A stretch of DNA of 64,000 nt, from positions 62,001 to 126,000 of the forward strand of contig NZ_JABWGO010000011.1 in assembly GCF_013363995.1 (NCBI RefSeq). The letters run 5' to 3'. Numbering within the stretch: position 1 is the stretch's first letter; each line of letters begins with the position of its first letter. The position numbers and the translations under genes were made by a program. This DNA comes from Nonomuraea rhodomycinica. Lineage in GTDB: Bacteria; Actinomycetota; Actinomycetes; Streptosporangiales; Streptosporangiaceae. The notes under the pieces are model-generated. The model was not told the origin of the DNA and ran no database searches. It saw nothing but the letters and a program-made list of their open reading frames with translations. This document shows, in pieces, positions 17,261 to 25,595 of the stretch.

Positions 17261-17285
17261 AGTACCTGACAAAATAGTAGGTACT
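17261..17285. promoter_or_regulatory. HxlR-type operator
   Basis: AGTACCT and AGGTACT are perfect 7-bp inverted arms separated by 11 nt. The inner bases AC and GT extend the symmetry. It sits in the divergent region between the HxlR gene and the hydrolase gene. Confidence 0.75.
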
Positions 17286-17372
17286 TGTTGGTTGGTTAGC
17301 AAGCTGTGAGGATCGTGCGTGCTCGGCCCGGAGAGCGACTCCGAGGCCACTGACCTGCAAGGAGAGCACGCG

Positions 17373-18263
17373 ATGCAGCACGGTTCCGTGACCGTCAACG
17401 GTGTCCGGATCGCCTACGTCGAGCAGGGTGAAGGGCCGCTGGCGCTGTTGCTCCACGGCTTTCCCGAATCCGGCGAGGCGACCTACCGGCACCTGATCCC
17501 GGCGCTGGCCGCGGCCGGCTACCGGGCCGTCGCCCCGAACATCCGGGGCTTCGCCCCCTCGGCCCTGCCGGCCGACGGCAGCATGCTGCTGGCGGACCTG
17601 GTCGCCGACGCCAACGCCCTGCACCAGGCGCTGGGCGGCGGGAGCGACGCCGTCCTGATCGGCCACGACTGGGGCGCCGCCACCGCCTGGGCCGCCGCCG
17701 CCACCGCACCCGAGCGCTGGTCGAGGGTGGTCGTGAGCGACGTCCCGCCGCTGTGGTACTTCGCCCGCTACGCCGGCACCTACGAGGGCATCGAGCGGCT
17801 CAACCACTTCTGGTTCTTCCAGATGGACATCGCCGAGACGGTCATCGCCGCCGACGACATGGCCTGGCTGCGGCAGGTCATGCAGGACAAGTGGACCGCA
17901 CCCGGCTACGACGCCACCGAGGACTTCGAGGCGACGCGCAAGGCCCTGGGCGAACCGGCCCGCCTGAGGGCCGCACTGGACCTCTACCGGATGAACTTCG
18001 GCCCGAAGGTGATGGGCACCCCCGAATGGGAGGCCGCCCACATGGCGCTGTGGGGCGCGCTGCCCACCCAGCCCACGCTCTACCTGCACGGCACCGCGGA
18101 CCAGAGCGTCTCCCTGGACGAGGAGGCCCTGGCCGCCATCGGCGCGAGCCTGTCCGACGGTTCGGAGACCGCCTTCGTCGAGGGCGCCGGCCACATCGTC
18201 CCCGCCGAGAAGCCCGACGCCTACAACGCCCTCGTCCTGCGGTTCCTGAAGAAAGAGGTCTGA
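17373..18263 (+). CDS. Alpha/beta hydrolase, epoxide-hydrolase-like
   Basis: A 296-residue alpha/beta hydrolase. HGFPES forms the oxyanion region and the nucleophile elbow GHDWGAA carries Asp99, the arrangement of epoxide hydrolases and haloalkane dehalogenases. The C-terminal catalytic His lies in GAGHIVPAEKP. The cap region is rich in Trp/Tyr/Phe. The substrate is unknown, probably an electrophile sensed by the divergent HxlR protein. The ATG at 17373 has AAGGAGAG upstream. Confidence 0.88.
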   Translation: MQHGSVTVNGVRIAYVEQGEGPLALLLHGFPESGEATYRHLIPALAAAGYRAVAPNIRGFAPSALPADGSMLLADLVADANALHQALGGGSDAVLIGHDWGAATAWAAAATAPERWSRVVVSDVPPLWYFARYAGTYEGIERLNHFWFFQMDIAETVIAADDMAWLRQVMQDKWTAPGYDATEDFEATRKALGEPARLRAALDLYRMNFGPKVMGTPEWEAAHMALWGALPTQPTLYLHGTADQSVSLDEEALAAIGASLSDGSETAFVEGAGHIVPAEKPDAYNALVLRFLKKEV

Positions 18264-18333
18264 TCGAGGCCCCCGCCCACTGTCACAGCCTCCGCCACGG
18301 GGGCTCCGGCATGACGGGTCAGTACGTGCACGC

Positions 18334-18630
18334 GTGACCGGTGAGCCGGAGCAACTCGTCCGGCTCACCGGCCGCACCCCGCTCGGCCACGACAGCGCCG
18401 CCTACACCACCGCCTTCAGCCCCGATGGCCGTCTCCTGCTCACCGGAAGCCACGAGTACGCGGCGCTGCTCTGGGACGTCTCCGAGCCACGCAGACCCGT
18501 CCGGGTGGCCACGCTGGGCGGACATCAGTCCCAGATCAGCGCCGCCGCGTTCTCCCCCACCGGCGACGTGCTCGCCACCGGCGCCGTCGACGAGTCGGTC
18601 GTCCTCTGGAGTCTGGACGCCGAACCGTGA
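18334..18630 (+). pseudogene. WD40-repeat fragment
   Basis: An open frame of 98 codons encodes two WD40 blades (AYTTAFSPDGRLLLTGSHE... ALLWDV and ISAAAFSPTGDVLATGAVDE... VVLWSL), then stops. WD40 propellers need about seven blades, so this is a remnant or a piece of a larger lost gene. The GTG start has no convincing ribosome site. It may still be translated, but a stable fold alone is unlikely. Confidence 0.55.
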
Positions 18631-18763
18631 ACCCGGAGCACGTGTGGAGATCCCCGCCCTCGACGGGCGCTCCTCGGCGCCCCCGTCGCGAGGGTGACAC
18701 CTCGGCCCGCGTACCCCGTCGGCCGCCTCCGGCGAGAGTGGCGCGCTGCGGGAGACTGGGGGA

Positions 18764-19156
18764 GTGACCACCGAGAGCGTCCGTCCGGATCCGCCGGCGA
18801 CCAGTCCCTCCATCGTGCTGCTCACGCTGGCGCACATCGCCGGGGTGCCCAAGGCGTCGTTCAGCGATCTGGCGCGCATGTCGGGCATCACCGTGCAGAG
18901 CGTGCACACGGGGGTCAAGGGGCTGGCGGGGGCCGGGCTCGTACGGGACGGCAAGGCGAGGGCCGGGTCGGCGTCGACGCTGGAGCTCACACCCGAGGGC
19001 GCGCGGCTGATGCGGGAGGCGATGAAGGTCGTTGAAGACGTGGAGGAGCGGCTGTTCGGGCCGGACGCGGACCCGATCCAGCGCCGGATCGCCGACACCG
19101 TACGGGCCTCCTTCGCCGGGCTCTCCCCGGGCCCGCCGGACGGCGCGACGAGCTGA
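18764..19156 (+). CDS. MarR-like winged-helix protein
   Basis: A 130-residue protein with a MarR-type HTH (ASFSDLARMSGITVQSVHTGV, then LAGAGLVRDGKA) and the wing STLELTPEGARLM, plus a short helical C-terminus. Its stop overlaps the ATG of the F420-type oxidoreductase gene by one base, so the two are probably co-transcribed. It likely regulates this small operon. The start at GTG 18764 follows GGGGGA. Confidence 0.72.
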   Translation: MTTESVRPDPPATSPSIVLLTLAHIAGVPKASFSDLARMSGITVQSVHTGVKGLAGAGLVRDGKARAGSASTLELTPEGARLMREAMKVVEDVEERLFGPDADPIQRRIADTVRASFAGLSPGPPDGATS

Positions 19157-19581
19157 TGGACGCCGACCAGGCGTGCCGGCTGTTCGGCGGGCAGCGCGTC
19201 GCCCGCCTGGCCACCGTGGACGCCGGAGGGGCGCCCCACCTGGTGCCCGTCACGTTCGCCCTGGCCGGAGACCGGATCGTCATCGCGGTCGATCACAAGC
19301 CCAAGTCGACCACCGACCTGAAGCGGCTGCGCAACATCCGGGCGAACCCCCGGGTCGCGCTCCTCGCCGACCACTACGACGACGACTGGACGCGGCTGTG
19401 GTGGGTGCGCGCCGACGGCACGGCCCGCGTCCTCGGCCCGGACGCCGCCACGGGCGGCGAGGCGGGCGGCGAGGCGGTGGACGCGCTGGTGGAGAAGTAC
19501 GAGCAGTACCGAGGTAGGCGACCCGCCGGGCCCGTCGTGCTCGTGGACGTGACGCGGTGGTCCGGCTGGCGAGCCTCGTGA
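19156..19581 (+). CDS. TIGR03668-type PPOX-fold F420-dependent oxidoreductase
   Basis: A 141-residue split-barrel flavin/F420-binding protein. Family features are VARLATVDAGGAPHLVPVTF, the VDHKPKSTTDLKRLRNI cofactor region and the C-terminal DVTRWSGW. Proteins of this group bind F420 or flavin and reduce unknown substrates in the cytoplasm. It overlaps the MarR-like gene by one base (TGATG). Confidence 0.88.
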   Translation: MDADQACRLFGGQRVARLATVDAGGAPHLVPVTFALAGDRIVIAVDHKPKSTTDLKRLRNIRANPRVALLADHYDDDWTRLWWVRADGTARVLGPDAATGGEAGGEAVDALVEKYEQYRGRRPAGPVVLVDVTRWSGWRAS

Positions 19582-19631
19582 CGTCACCAAGCGCATGCGA
19601 ACGATCACCCTGGGTGAGGTAAAGTGGCGGA

Positions 19632-20942
19632 GTGGCTCACGAACCCCCCGCCGGCCCGTTCACCCCGGGCGGCTTCGACACCCGGCGCGACGTCGCCGCC
19701 GGCCTGCCGCTGTTCCTCGTCGAGCAGTGGCGCGCCTCCGACCGCACCGATGGCGAGGCGCGCCGCCTGCTGAGCCGTCACGAGACGCGCGGATACTCCG
19801 TGGTGTCCGACTCCGCAGGGCTCACCCGGCTCAGCCAGCGGCTCGGGCTGCTGGAGGTGCTGGCGCTCATCGACCGGCCGAAGCGGATCCTGCACGCGTG
19901 CGCCAGGGCCGCGGGCGGGCGCGCGGTGGGGGTGTGGGCGGCCGACAACGCGCAGCTGTTCCATCCGGAGACGGTGCCGGCGTCCACGCTGCTGTCCGCC
20001 CTGCTGACGGCACAGGACGAGATCCGGCGCCACTGCGAGGTCCGCATCGGGATCGGCGCCCACCTCGGGTCCTTCTACGAGCTGTCGGGCGGGCTGTACG
20101 GGGCGGAGGCCGACGCGGTCGAGGAGTTCGCCGAGAACGACACCGAGGGCGGGGAGATCGCGGTGACGCAGGCCGTGGTGGACCGGCTGCCTCAGGGGCA
20201 CCCCTTCGCGCTGCGGCCCAAGGACGGCGTCGGCGGCCTGGTCGGGCCCGTCCACCAGGTGCTCGACGGTCCCCGCCTCGACATCGCGGGGCTCGGCCCG
20301 GCGTGGGCGGCCGAGGGATGGCCGGGCGAGTCGGGGGTCACCGGCGAGGAGCACTACCCGATCCCCTACTCCGGCGCCTTCTACGCCGACCTGCTGCTGC
20401 TCGACGCCCGCCCCGGCGACGCCGAACTGGCCGGGCGGCTGGCCGCCGAGCACCTGCGCGAGCGCACCGTCGTCCTGGTCGAGCGGAGCGCCGCGCCGGC
20501 CGACACGCCCGAGGTGGAGCTGCTGAGAGGGCTGTCGCTGTCGGCGGCGATGCGCGACGTGGGCGTGAGCCTCCTGCCGCCCGAGGGAGCCGTCGAGATC
20601 AAGGTCGCCGGGCCGCTGGGCATCTACCTGTTCGACGAGCCCGCCCCGGCCGTGCGCTTCGCGCTGGAGATGCGCGCGGGGCTGGCCGCGCGGGAGATCG
20701 TGGGCCGGATCGGGGTGGCCGCCGGGCCGGTGCTGGCCGGCCGCACGCCCGGCGGCGGCTGGGACGTCGCCGGTGCCCCGGTCAACCTCGCCTCGAAGAT
20801 GGCACAGGACCTCGGCACGCCCGGCCGCGTCCACCTGAGCGAGGCCGTGCGCCATGCCCTGGGCGACCACGACGACCTGGCGGGGTTCGAGGCGGTGCGG
20901 AGCGCGGTGTCGGGGGTCGAGATGACGTACTGGGTGGGCTGA
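19632..20942 (+). CDS. Protein with two degenerate class III nucleotide-cyclase domains
   Basis: A 436-residue protein. Residues about 50-195 look like a class III cyclase homology domain (VVSDSAGLTRLSQRLG, then RIGIGAHLGSFYELSGGLYG and GGEIAVTQAVVDRL). Residues about 290-430 look like a second (GRIGVAAGPVLAG, GAPVNLASKMAQDLGTPGRVHLSEAV). Several expected metal and base-recognition residues are not evident in either copy, so a catalytic role is doubtful and a sensory or scaffold role is possible. No membrane segment. It starts at GTG 19632. Confidence 0.6.
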   Translation: MAHEPPAGPFTPGGFDTRRDVAAGLPLFLVEQWRASDRTDGEARRLLSRHETRGYSVVSDSAGLTRLSQRLGLLEVLALIDRPKRILHACARAAGGRAVGVWAADNAQLFHPETVPASTLLSALLTAQDEIRRHCEVRIGIGAHLGSFYELSGGLYGAEADAVEEFAENDTEGGEIAVTQAVVDRLPQGHPFALRPKDGVGGLVGPVHQVLDGPRLDIAGLGPAWAAEGWPGESGVTGEEHYPIPYSGAFYADLLLLDARPGDAELAGRLAAEHLRERTVVLVERSAAPADTPEVELLRGLSLSAAMRDVGVSLLPPEGAVEIKVAGPLGIYLFDEPAPAVRFALEMRAGLAAREIVGRIGVAAGPVLAGRTPGGGWDVAGAPVNLASKMAQDLGTPGRVHLSEAVRHALGDHDDLAGFEAVRSAVSGVEMTYWVG

Positions 20943-20945
20943 CGG

Positions 20946-21386
20946 CTAAGCGGTGCGTCCGGACACGAAGATGCAGAAAGGGTGTCCGGCCGGGTCGGCG
21001 TACACGCGCAAAGGCTCCTCGGGGTCGTCGACGCGGTCCAGCAGCAGCCGGCCGCCGAGGCCCAGGACGCGTTCATGCTGGGTCCGCAGGTCCTCGACCG
21101 ACGTCACCGTGAGGTCCAGGTGCGACTGCTGGGGGACCGGCCCCTTCGGCCATGTCGCTTCCGGCAGCTCCTCGACCTGCTGGAAGGCGAGTTGCGGAGC
21201 GCCGCCCGGGGTGCGCAGCACCAGCCAGTCGCGGCCCCGCTCGTCGTCGACTCCCGGCTCGGGCGGCTCGTCACCGGGCCGGTAGACCAGGCCCAGCAGA
21301 GACCGGTAGAACTCCGCCAACGCCCTGGCGTCGGTGCAGTCCAGCACCACCTGACACAGCCTGAGCCTGCTGTCCTGGTCGTCCAC
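20946..21386 (-). CDS. VOC family (glyoxalase-like) protein
   Basis: A 146-residue vicinal-oxygen-chelate protein with two beta-alpha-beta-beta-beta modules. It has LCQVVLDCTDARALAEFYRSLLG, QSHLDLTVTSVEDLRTQHERV and the closing VYADPAGHPFCIFV. No antibiotic-binding role can be read from it. GTG 21386 (VDDQDSRLRL) is chosen for its GGAGG at 8 nt. It converges with the cyclase-like gene with 3 bases between them. Confidence 0.85.
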   Translation of the reverse strand: MDDQDSRLRLCQVVLDCTDARALAEFYRSLLGLVYRPGDEPPEPGVDDERGRDWLVLRTPGGAPQLAFQQVEELPEATWPKGPVPQQSHLDLTVTSVEDLRTQHERVLGLGGRLLLDRVDDPEEPLRVYADPAGHPFCIFVSGRTA

Positions 21387-21511
21387 TCGAACGCCTCCAC
21401 CGATGATCGTCTCCGCATCCGCCGACAGGTTCTCTGCGCGCACGGCCGGGGGTTAAACGCGGATCCGCATGCGCCGATGGGCGGGCCGTGCGTGGAGGGG
21501 GCGCCTGGCGG

Positions 21512-23338
21512 CTATCGGATCCTCGTCGTGGGGGAGGGCGTCGTGGTGTGCCGCGCGCGGGACCGTGCGCGATGCCGGAAGAGGGCGGATGGCGCGCTGT
21601 GTCCGACGAGGCCGGACAGTGCGCGGAGTCGGGCGAGGCGGAAGGCGGCCGTCGTGAGGCCCGCCACGGCCGCCACGACCAAGGTGATCGTCAGCGGCGC
21701 CGGGAAGTACGTGAGCTGCGCCCACGTGACCGTCCGGCCGTTCGTCAGGAAGGAGACCAGGTCCGGATACGCCGCCAGCAGCGCCGAGGGCAGGAGCACC
21801 GGCACCAGCCGCAGCCCGACCCGCCACGTGCCCGACCCCAGAGACCTCGCCGGCCCTCCTGCAGACTCCGCCGCTGCAGACCTCGCCGGCCCTCCTGCAG
21901 ACCCCGCTGCTGCAGACCCCGCCGGCCCCTGTGCAGACCCCGCCGGCCTCTGTGCAGATCCCGTCGATCCCCGTGCAGATCCCGCCGGTACGCCCGCAGA
22001 TCCCCGCGCAGATCCCGCCGGTACGCCCGCGGACCCCGCCGGTTCCCCCGCAGACCCCACCGGCACCCCTGCGGACCCCAGCGGCCCCTTGGCAGTCTCG
22101 GGCCTCTTCGACGTCATCGTGGCGAGACGGCGGGCCGCCCAGCGGCGCGAGCGGGCCGCCCCCAAGGCCCCGAGCCCGGCCGCCGCCAGGGCGATGATCC
22201 CCAGCACCAGCTCGAACTGCTGCCTGTCGCCCCCCGGAACCTCCGGCGCGGTGCCCTCGCTCAGGTCGGCGAGCCCGCCGGCGATGGTGAACGTGGCGTC
22301 CGCCAGGGCGGCGCTGTTCGCCATGACCGCGAAGCCGTACCCCGTTTCGGGGACGATCGTCTCGACGGCGGTGTAGGTGAACAGGTTGCCGGAGTGGGTG
22401 AGCCGCCTGGTCCCGTCGTCGATGCCCCAGCCCATGCCGTAGTCGCGCACCGTGCTCGGGGCGTGCATGGCGGCCAGGCTCGCCGGGCCGACGAGACGGC
22501 GGCCCCGGCCGTTCTGGGCGATCAGCCAGCGGCCCATGTCGGCGGCCGTGGTGATGACGCCGCCGCTGCCGCTGCCGTCCAGGAAGGCGGGCAGTTCGGG
22601 GCGCGGCAGCCAGAGGCCGTACACCGAGTTGTACCCGTCGGCCGGCCGGACCTCCCGGTCGCTGACGGCGCTGGAGCGCATGCCGAGCGGCCCGAAGACC
22701 CGCTCCCTCATGAAGTCGCCGAACGCGCGGCCACTGGCCACCTCCACCAGCCGGGCCGCCAGGTTGTAGTTGACGTTGCAGTACTCCCAGCGGGTGCCGG
22801 GCGCGGCGCGCAGCGTGGCGTCGCCGAGCTTGGCGGCGTACTCCTTGAGCGAGCCGGCCGTGTCCAGGTCGCGGATGTCGGTCGTGGTGTCGGACAGGCC
22901 GGACGTCTGGTTCAGCAGGTGCCGTACGGTGATCGACCGGGCGCGTGGGTCGGCCATGCGCAGTTCCGACAGTTGCTCGACCACGGGTTCGTCGAGGGTG
23001 AGCTTGCCCTCCTCCACGAGGATCATCACGGCCATGGCGGTGAACGACTTGGTCACGGAGGCCACCCGCATGGGCGTGGCGGCGGTGACCGGCCTGCCCT
23101 CGGAGTCGTGGCCGTAGCCGGCGGCGTGGACGACCCGGTCGCCGTGGGTCACGACGACGGACAGGCCGGGCAGGTCCGTGGCGTCCAGGGCGCGGTTGAC
23201 GTAAGCGTCGATGGCGGCGGGGGAGAGCTCCGGGGCGGCCGTCGTCCGCGTCGTCGTCGGCGCGATCGACGCCGCCGCAGGGGCGGACGGTACGGCCAGG
23301 GCCGTCAGCACGGCGAGGGCGAGGGGAAGGATCTTCAC
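21512..23338 (-). CDS. Secreted/membrane serine hydrolase (beta-lactamase-like) with C-terminal membrane region
   Basis: A 608-residue protein. A signal peptide (VKILPLALAVLTALAVP) leads to a penicillin-binding/beta-lactamase-fold domain with SVTK (Ser94, Lys97), YCN (Tyr186) and HSG (His315). One membrane helix (ELVLGIIALAAAGLG), a long Gly/Ser/Ala/Pro linker built from DNA repeats and two further membrane helices near the C-terminus follow. It probably acts outside the membrane on peptidoglycan peptides, esters or peptides. GTG 23338 is chosen because it begins the signal peptide and follows GGAG. Confidence 0.85.
   Translation of the reverse strand: MKILPLALAVLTALAVPSAPAAASIAPTTTRTTAAPELSPAAIDAYVNRALDATDLPGLSVVVTHGDRVVHAAGYGHDSEGRPVTAATPMRVASVTKSFTAMAVMILVEEGKLTLDEPVVEQLSELRMADPRARSITVRHLLNQTSGLSDTTTDIRDLDTAGSLKEYAAKLGDATLRAAPGTRWEYCNVNYNLAARLVEVASGRAFGDFMRERVFGPLGMRSSAVSDREVRPADGYNSVYGLWLPRPELPAFLDGSGSGGVITTAADMGRWLIAQNGRGRRLVGPASLAAMHAPSTVRDYGMGWGIDDGTRRLTHSGNLFTYTAVETIVPETGYGFAVMANSAALADATFTIAGGLADLSEGTAPEVPGGDRQQFELVLGIIALAAAGLGALGAARSRRWAARRLATMTSKRPETAKGPLGSAGVPVGSAGEPAGSAGVPAGSARGSAGVPAGSARGSTGSAQRPAGSAQGPAGSAAAGSAGGPARSAAAESAGGPARSLGSGTWRVGLRLVPVLLPSALLAAYPDLVSFLTNGRTVTWAQLTYFPAPLTITLVVAAVAGLTTAAFRLARLRALSGLVGHSAPSALFRHRARSRARHTTTPSPTTRIR
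21843..22090. repeat. Degenerate minisatellite encoding the linker of the serine hydrolase
   Basis: About 15 imperfect copies of a GCAGACCCCGCCGGC-like 15-bp core, arranged in longer higher-order units, encode GSAGVPA/GSARGS-like residues between membrane helices. All units are multiples of three, so the frame is kept. Confidence 0.85.
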
Positions 23339-23988
23339 TGGTGGCGCTCCGTTCGAGGGTCGTACTCCGGAGAACCTAGAGATCGGGACGGGCCGCGACA
23401 TCGGCCATCCGTCCAGCGGCACCCCTGACGAAAGTCAGCCCTTGACGTGGCCCGCAGTCCGCCGGCGCGCGTCGTCGTCCAGGCCCGCAGTCCCCGGCGC
23501 GCGCGTCGTTGTCGTCCAGGCCCGCTGCCCCGGTCCCGTCCTCGTCCACGGCTCCCGGGTCCCGGCCGCATGCACGCGCCGGGCCGCACACGACCGGCTC
23601 AGGCGCGGGCACGGCCGGGTGCCAGGTCGCCTTTCGGAGGTGACCGAGTGTTTTACTCGATGACGCATTGTTCTGTGAGATAGGTCATAGTCGTGCATTT
23701 TCGGCCTGTCCGGATATGTCGCGTGATATTCATGTGATCCGAGCGCGATCATGCTCACATTCGCAGAACGGGGAATCATGTACTCACGCGTACGCGGGGT
23801 CGCCTAGCACACGGGGTACGCCGGCGCCGCGCGCCGGCAGCACGGGGTCATCAGGGCCAGGGGACGCGCCTGACCAGGCGTCGCCCTCTGATGCCGCCTG
23901 TCCAGACTTACGCCGATTTATCAAATCTTAAATCGAAAAAGCTGGACAAGTCGTCACCATTCGTCATCTGTACCACTGAGGATGAGAA
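23339..23988. other. 650-bp gene-free region upstream of the DNRLRE gene
   Basis: No convincing coding region. It holds two tandem copies of a 33-37 bp repeat (23451-23520) and then a less GC-rich stretch (about 23640-23985) likely to contain the promoter and leader of the secreted DNRLRE gene. Arms ATGTGA and TCACAT occur 18 nt apart near 23730-23760 but are not assigned. Confidence 0.6.
23451..23520. repeat. Tandem duplication, 33- and 37-bp units
   Basis: Both units begin CCCGCAGTCC and end GTCGTCCAGG. A third partial start (CCCGCTGCCCCGG) follows. Non-coding. Confidence 0.75.
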
Positions 23989-25425
23989 TTGCGTATTTCG
24001 CTTACGGGGAAGCTCGCTCTCGGTCTGCTCACCGCGACCGTACTCACCGGCACCACCACGTTCGAGGCCGCCGCCGCCACGCCGACGCCGCCCTCCGACA
24101 CGACGCAGAGCGCCGAGGCCGCCGAGACGGCCATGGACACCGCCTCCCAGCAGGCGGCCAAGACCGGCCAGGCCGTGGCCGTGCCGGCTCTCACCAACGA
24201 GAACAGCACCACCGTCGCCAACCCCGACGGCACCTTCACCGAGACCGTCAGCTCCGGCGTCGCCCAGATCAAGCGGGGCGACCAGTGGCTGCCCGTCGAC
24301 ACCTCGCTCGTCCAGGACGGCGCGGTGTTCAAGCCGCGCGTCTCCCGGGCCAACGTCGAGGTCTCCGCCGGCGGCGACGCGCCGCTCGCCAAGATCGTGG
24401 ACGACGCCGGCCGGACGTTCGCCGTGAAGTGGCCGACCGCGCTGCCCAAGCCGTCCGTCAACGGCAACGTCGCGACCTTCGCCGACGCCGCCGGCCCCGG
24501 CGCTGACCTCGTCGTCACCGTGCTGCCCACGGGCTTCCGCCACGACGTGGTGCTGCGCGAGAAGCCGACCGGCCCCCTGGAGCTGCGCATCCCCGTGCAG
24601 ACCGAGGGCGTGGACCTCACCGAGGACGCGAACGGCCGGCTCCTGCTGACGAGCACGGCCGGTGACGGCAAGGTCGTCGCCTCCGGCGCGCGTCCGGTCA
24701 TGTGGGACGCCAGCGGGCACGGCAAGCCGCGCGGCGACGCGATCAAGGAGATCGACTCCACGGTCGAGACCCAGAACGGCGTCAAGGTGCTCGTGCTCAA
24801 GCCCGACGCGGGCTTCCTGGCCGACCCCAAGCGGCAGTACCCGGTCACGGTCTTCCCGTCGATCACGCTCCCGCAGGTCGAGACCGACGCGGACGTGGCC
24901 AGCACCTGGGCCTCCCACCCCGGCGACCCGATGATCATCGCGGGCACCATGCCGTGGGAGAACGGCCAGGGCGGCGACGTCATGCGCAGCTACGTCAAGT
25001 TCAACACCTCCAAGATCAAGGGCAAGCGGGTCATCCTGGCCACCCTCGGCATGTGGAACCTGGAGACCAACGCCTGCGGCGTCGCCGTCGGCTCCGGCCT
25101 CACCGCCGAGCGGGTCACCAGCCCCTGGGACGAGCACGACCTGAACTGGGACAACAAGCCCACGACGACCAGCGAGGGCGCCTCCACGACCCGCGTCGGC
25201 CGCGGCCGCACCTGGACCGCGCCGTGCGCCATGGGCGCCGGCTTCCTGTCCTGGCCCGTGACGAACATCGCCAAGGCGTGGGCCGCGGGCGCCCCCGACT
25301 ACGGCATCCAGCTCCGCGGCGCCGACGAGAAGGAGGCCACGAACTGGCGGGCCTTCGCGGCCTCGGAGAACCAGGACAAGGGCGTCAAGCCCCCGACCCT
25401 CGCGATCATCTACACCCGCCGCTGA
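23989..25425 (+). CDS. Secreted DNRLRE domain protein
   Basis: A 478-residue exported protein. The signal peptide (LTGKLALGLLTATVLTG) ends near FEAAAA. A helical Ala/Thr-rich segment follows, then a beta-rich body ending in a DNRLRE-type module (MRSYVKFNTSKIKGKRVILATL, VTSPWDEHDLNWDNKP, AWAAGAPDYGIQLRG). In actinomycetes this module often heads large RHS/toxin or glycan-binding proteins. Here it stands alone. The TTG at 23989 follows GAGGATGAGAA. ATG 23982 would be out of frame. Confidence 0.85.
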   Translation: MRISLTGKLALGLLTATVLTGTTTFEAAAATPTPPSDTTQSAEAAETAMDTASQQAAKTGQAVAVPALTNENSTTVANPDGTFTETVSSGVAQIKRGDQWLPVDTSLVQDGAVFKPRVSRANVEVSAGGDAPLAKIVDDAGRTFAVKWPTALPKPSVNGNVATFADAAGPGADLVVTVLPTGFRHDVVLREKPTGPLELRIPVQTEGVDLTEDANGRLLLTSTAGDGKVVASGARPVMWDASGHGKPRGDAIKEIDSTVETQNGVKVLVLKPDAGFLADPKRQYPVTVFPSITLPQVETDADVASTWASHPGDPMIIAGTMPWENGQGGDVMRSYVKFNTSKIKGKRVILATLGMWNLETNACGVAVGSGLTAERVTSPWDEHDLNWDNKPTTTSEGASTTRVGRGRTWTAPCAMGAGFLSWPVTNIAKAWAAGAPDYGIQLRGADEKEATNWRAFAASENQDKGVKPPTLAIIYTRR

Positions 25426-25558
25426 CCGTTCCCCCATCGGCCCATCGGCGCACCGCGCCGCTGACCTTCCCCCGCAGCGCACCTTGCTGCCGACCACACA
25501 GCGCGAAGCCGCCGACCCACCCCTTCCGCGGCGGAGCGCCCCGGCGACGGTGCGCGAC

Positions 25559-25592
25559 CCGGCCCCCTCACGCGCGCGCGTGAGGGGGCCGG
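25559..25592. terminator. Bidirectional terminator between converging genes
   Basis: CCGGCCCCCTCA pairs perfectly with TGAGGGGGCCGG around an alternating CG loop. It lies between the DNRLRE gene and the CU044_5270 gene, which converge here. Confidence 0.75.
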
Positions 25593-25595
25593 CCC

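Noticed and set aside
23668..23931. 87-codon open frame in the gap at 23.7 kb
   Set aside because: It has no ribosome site or family pattern, an unusual Ser/Cys/Arg composition, and sits in the likely leader of the DNRLRE gene.
23640..23988. c-di-AMP riboswitch or CRP-type site before the DNRLRE gene
   Set aside because: Secreted cell-wall genes in actinomycetes can carry c-di-AMP riboswitches, but I could not match the conserved helices. The ATGTGA/TCACAT arms are too far apart for a CRP site.
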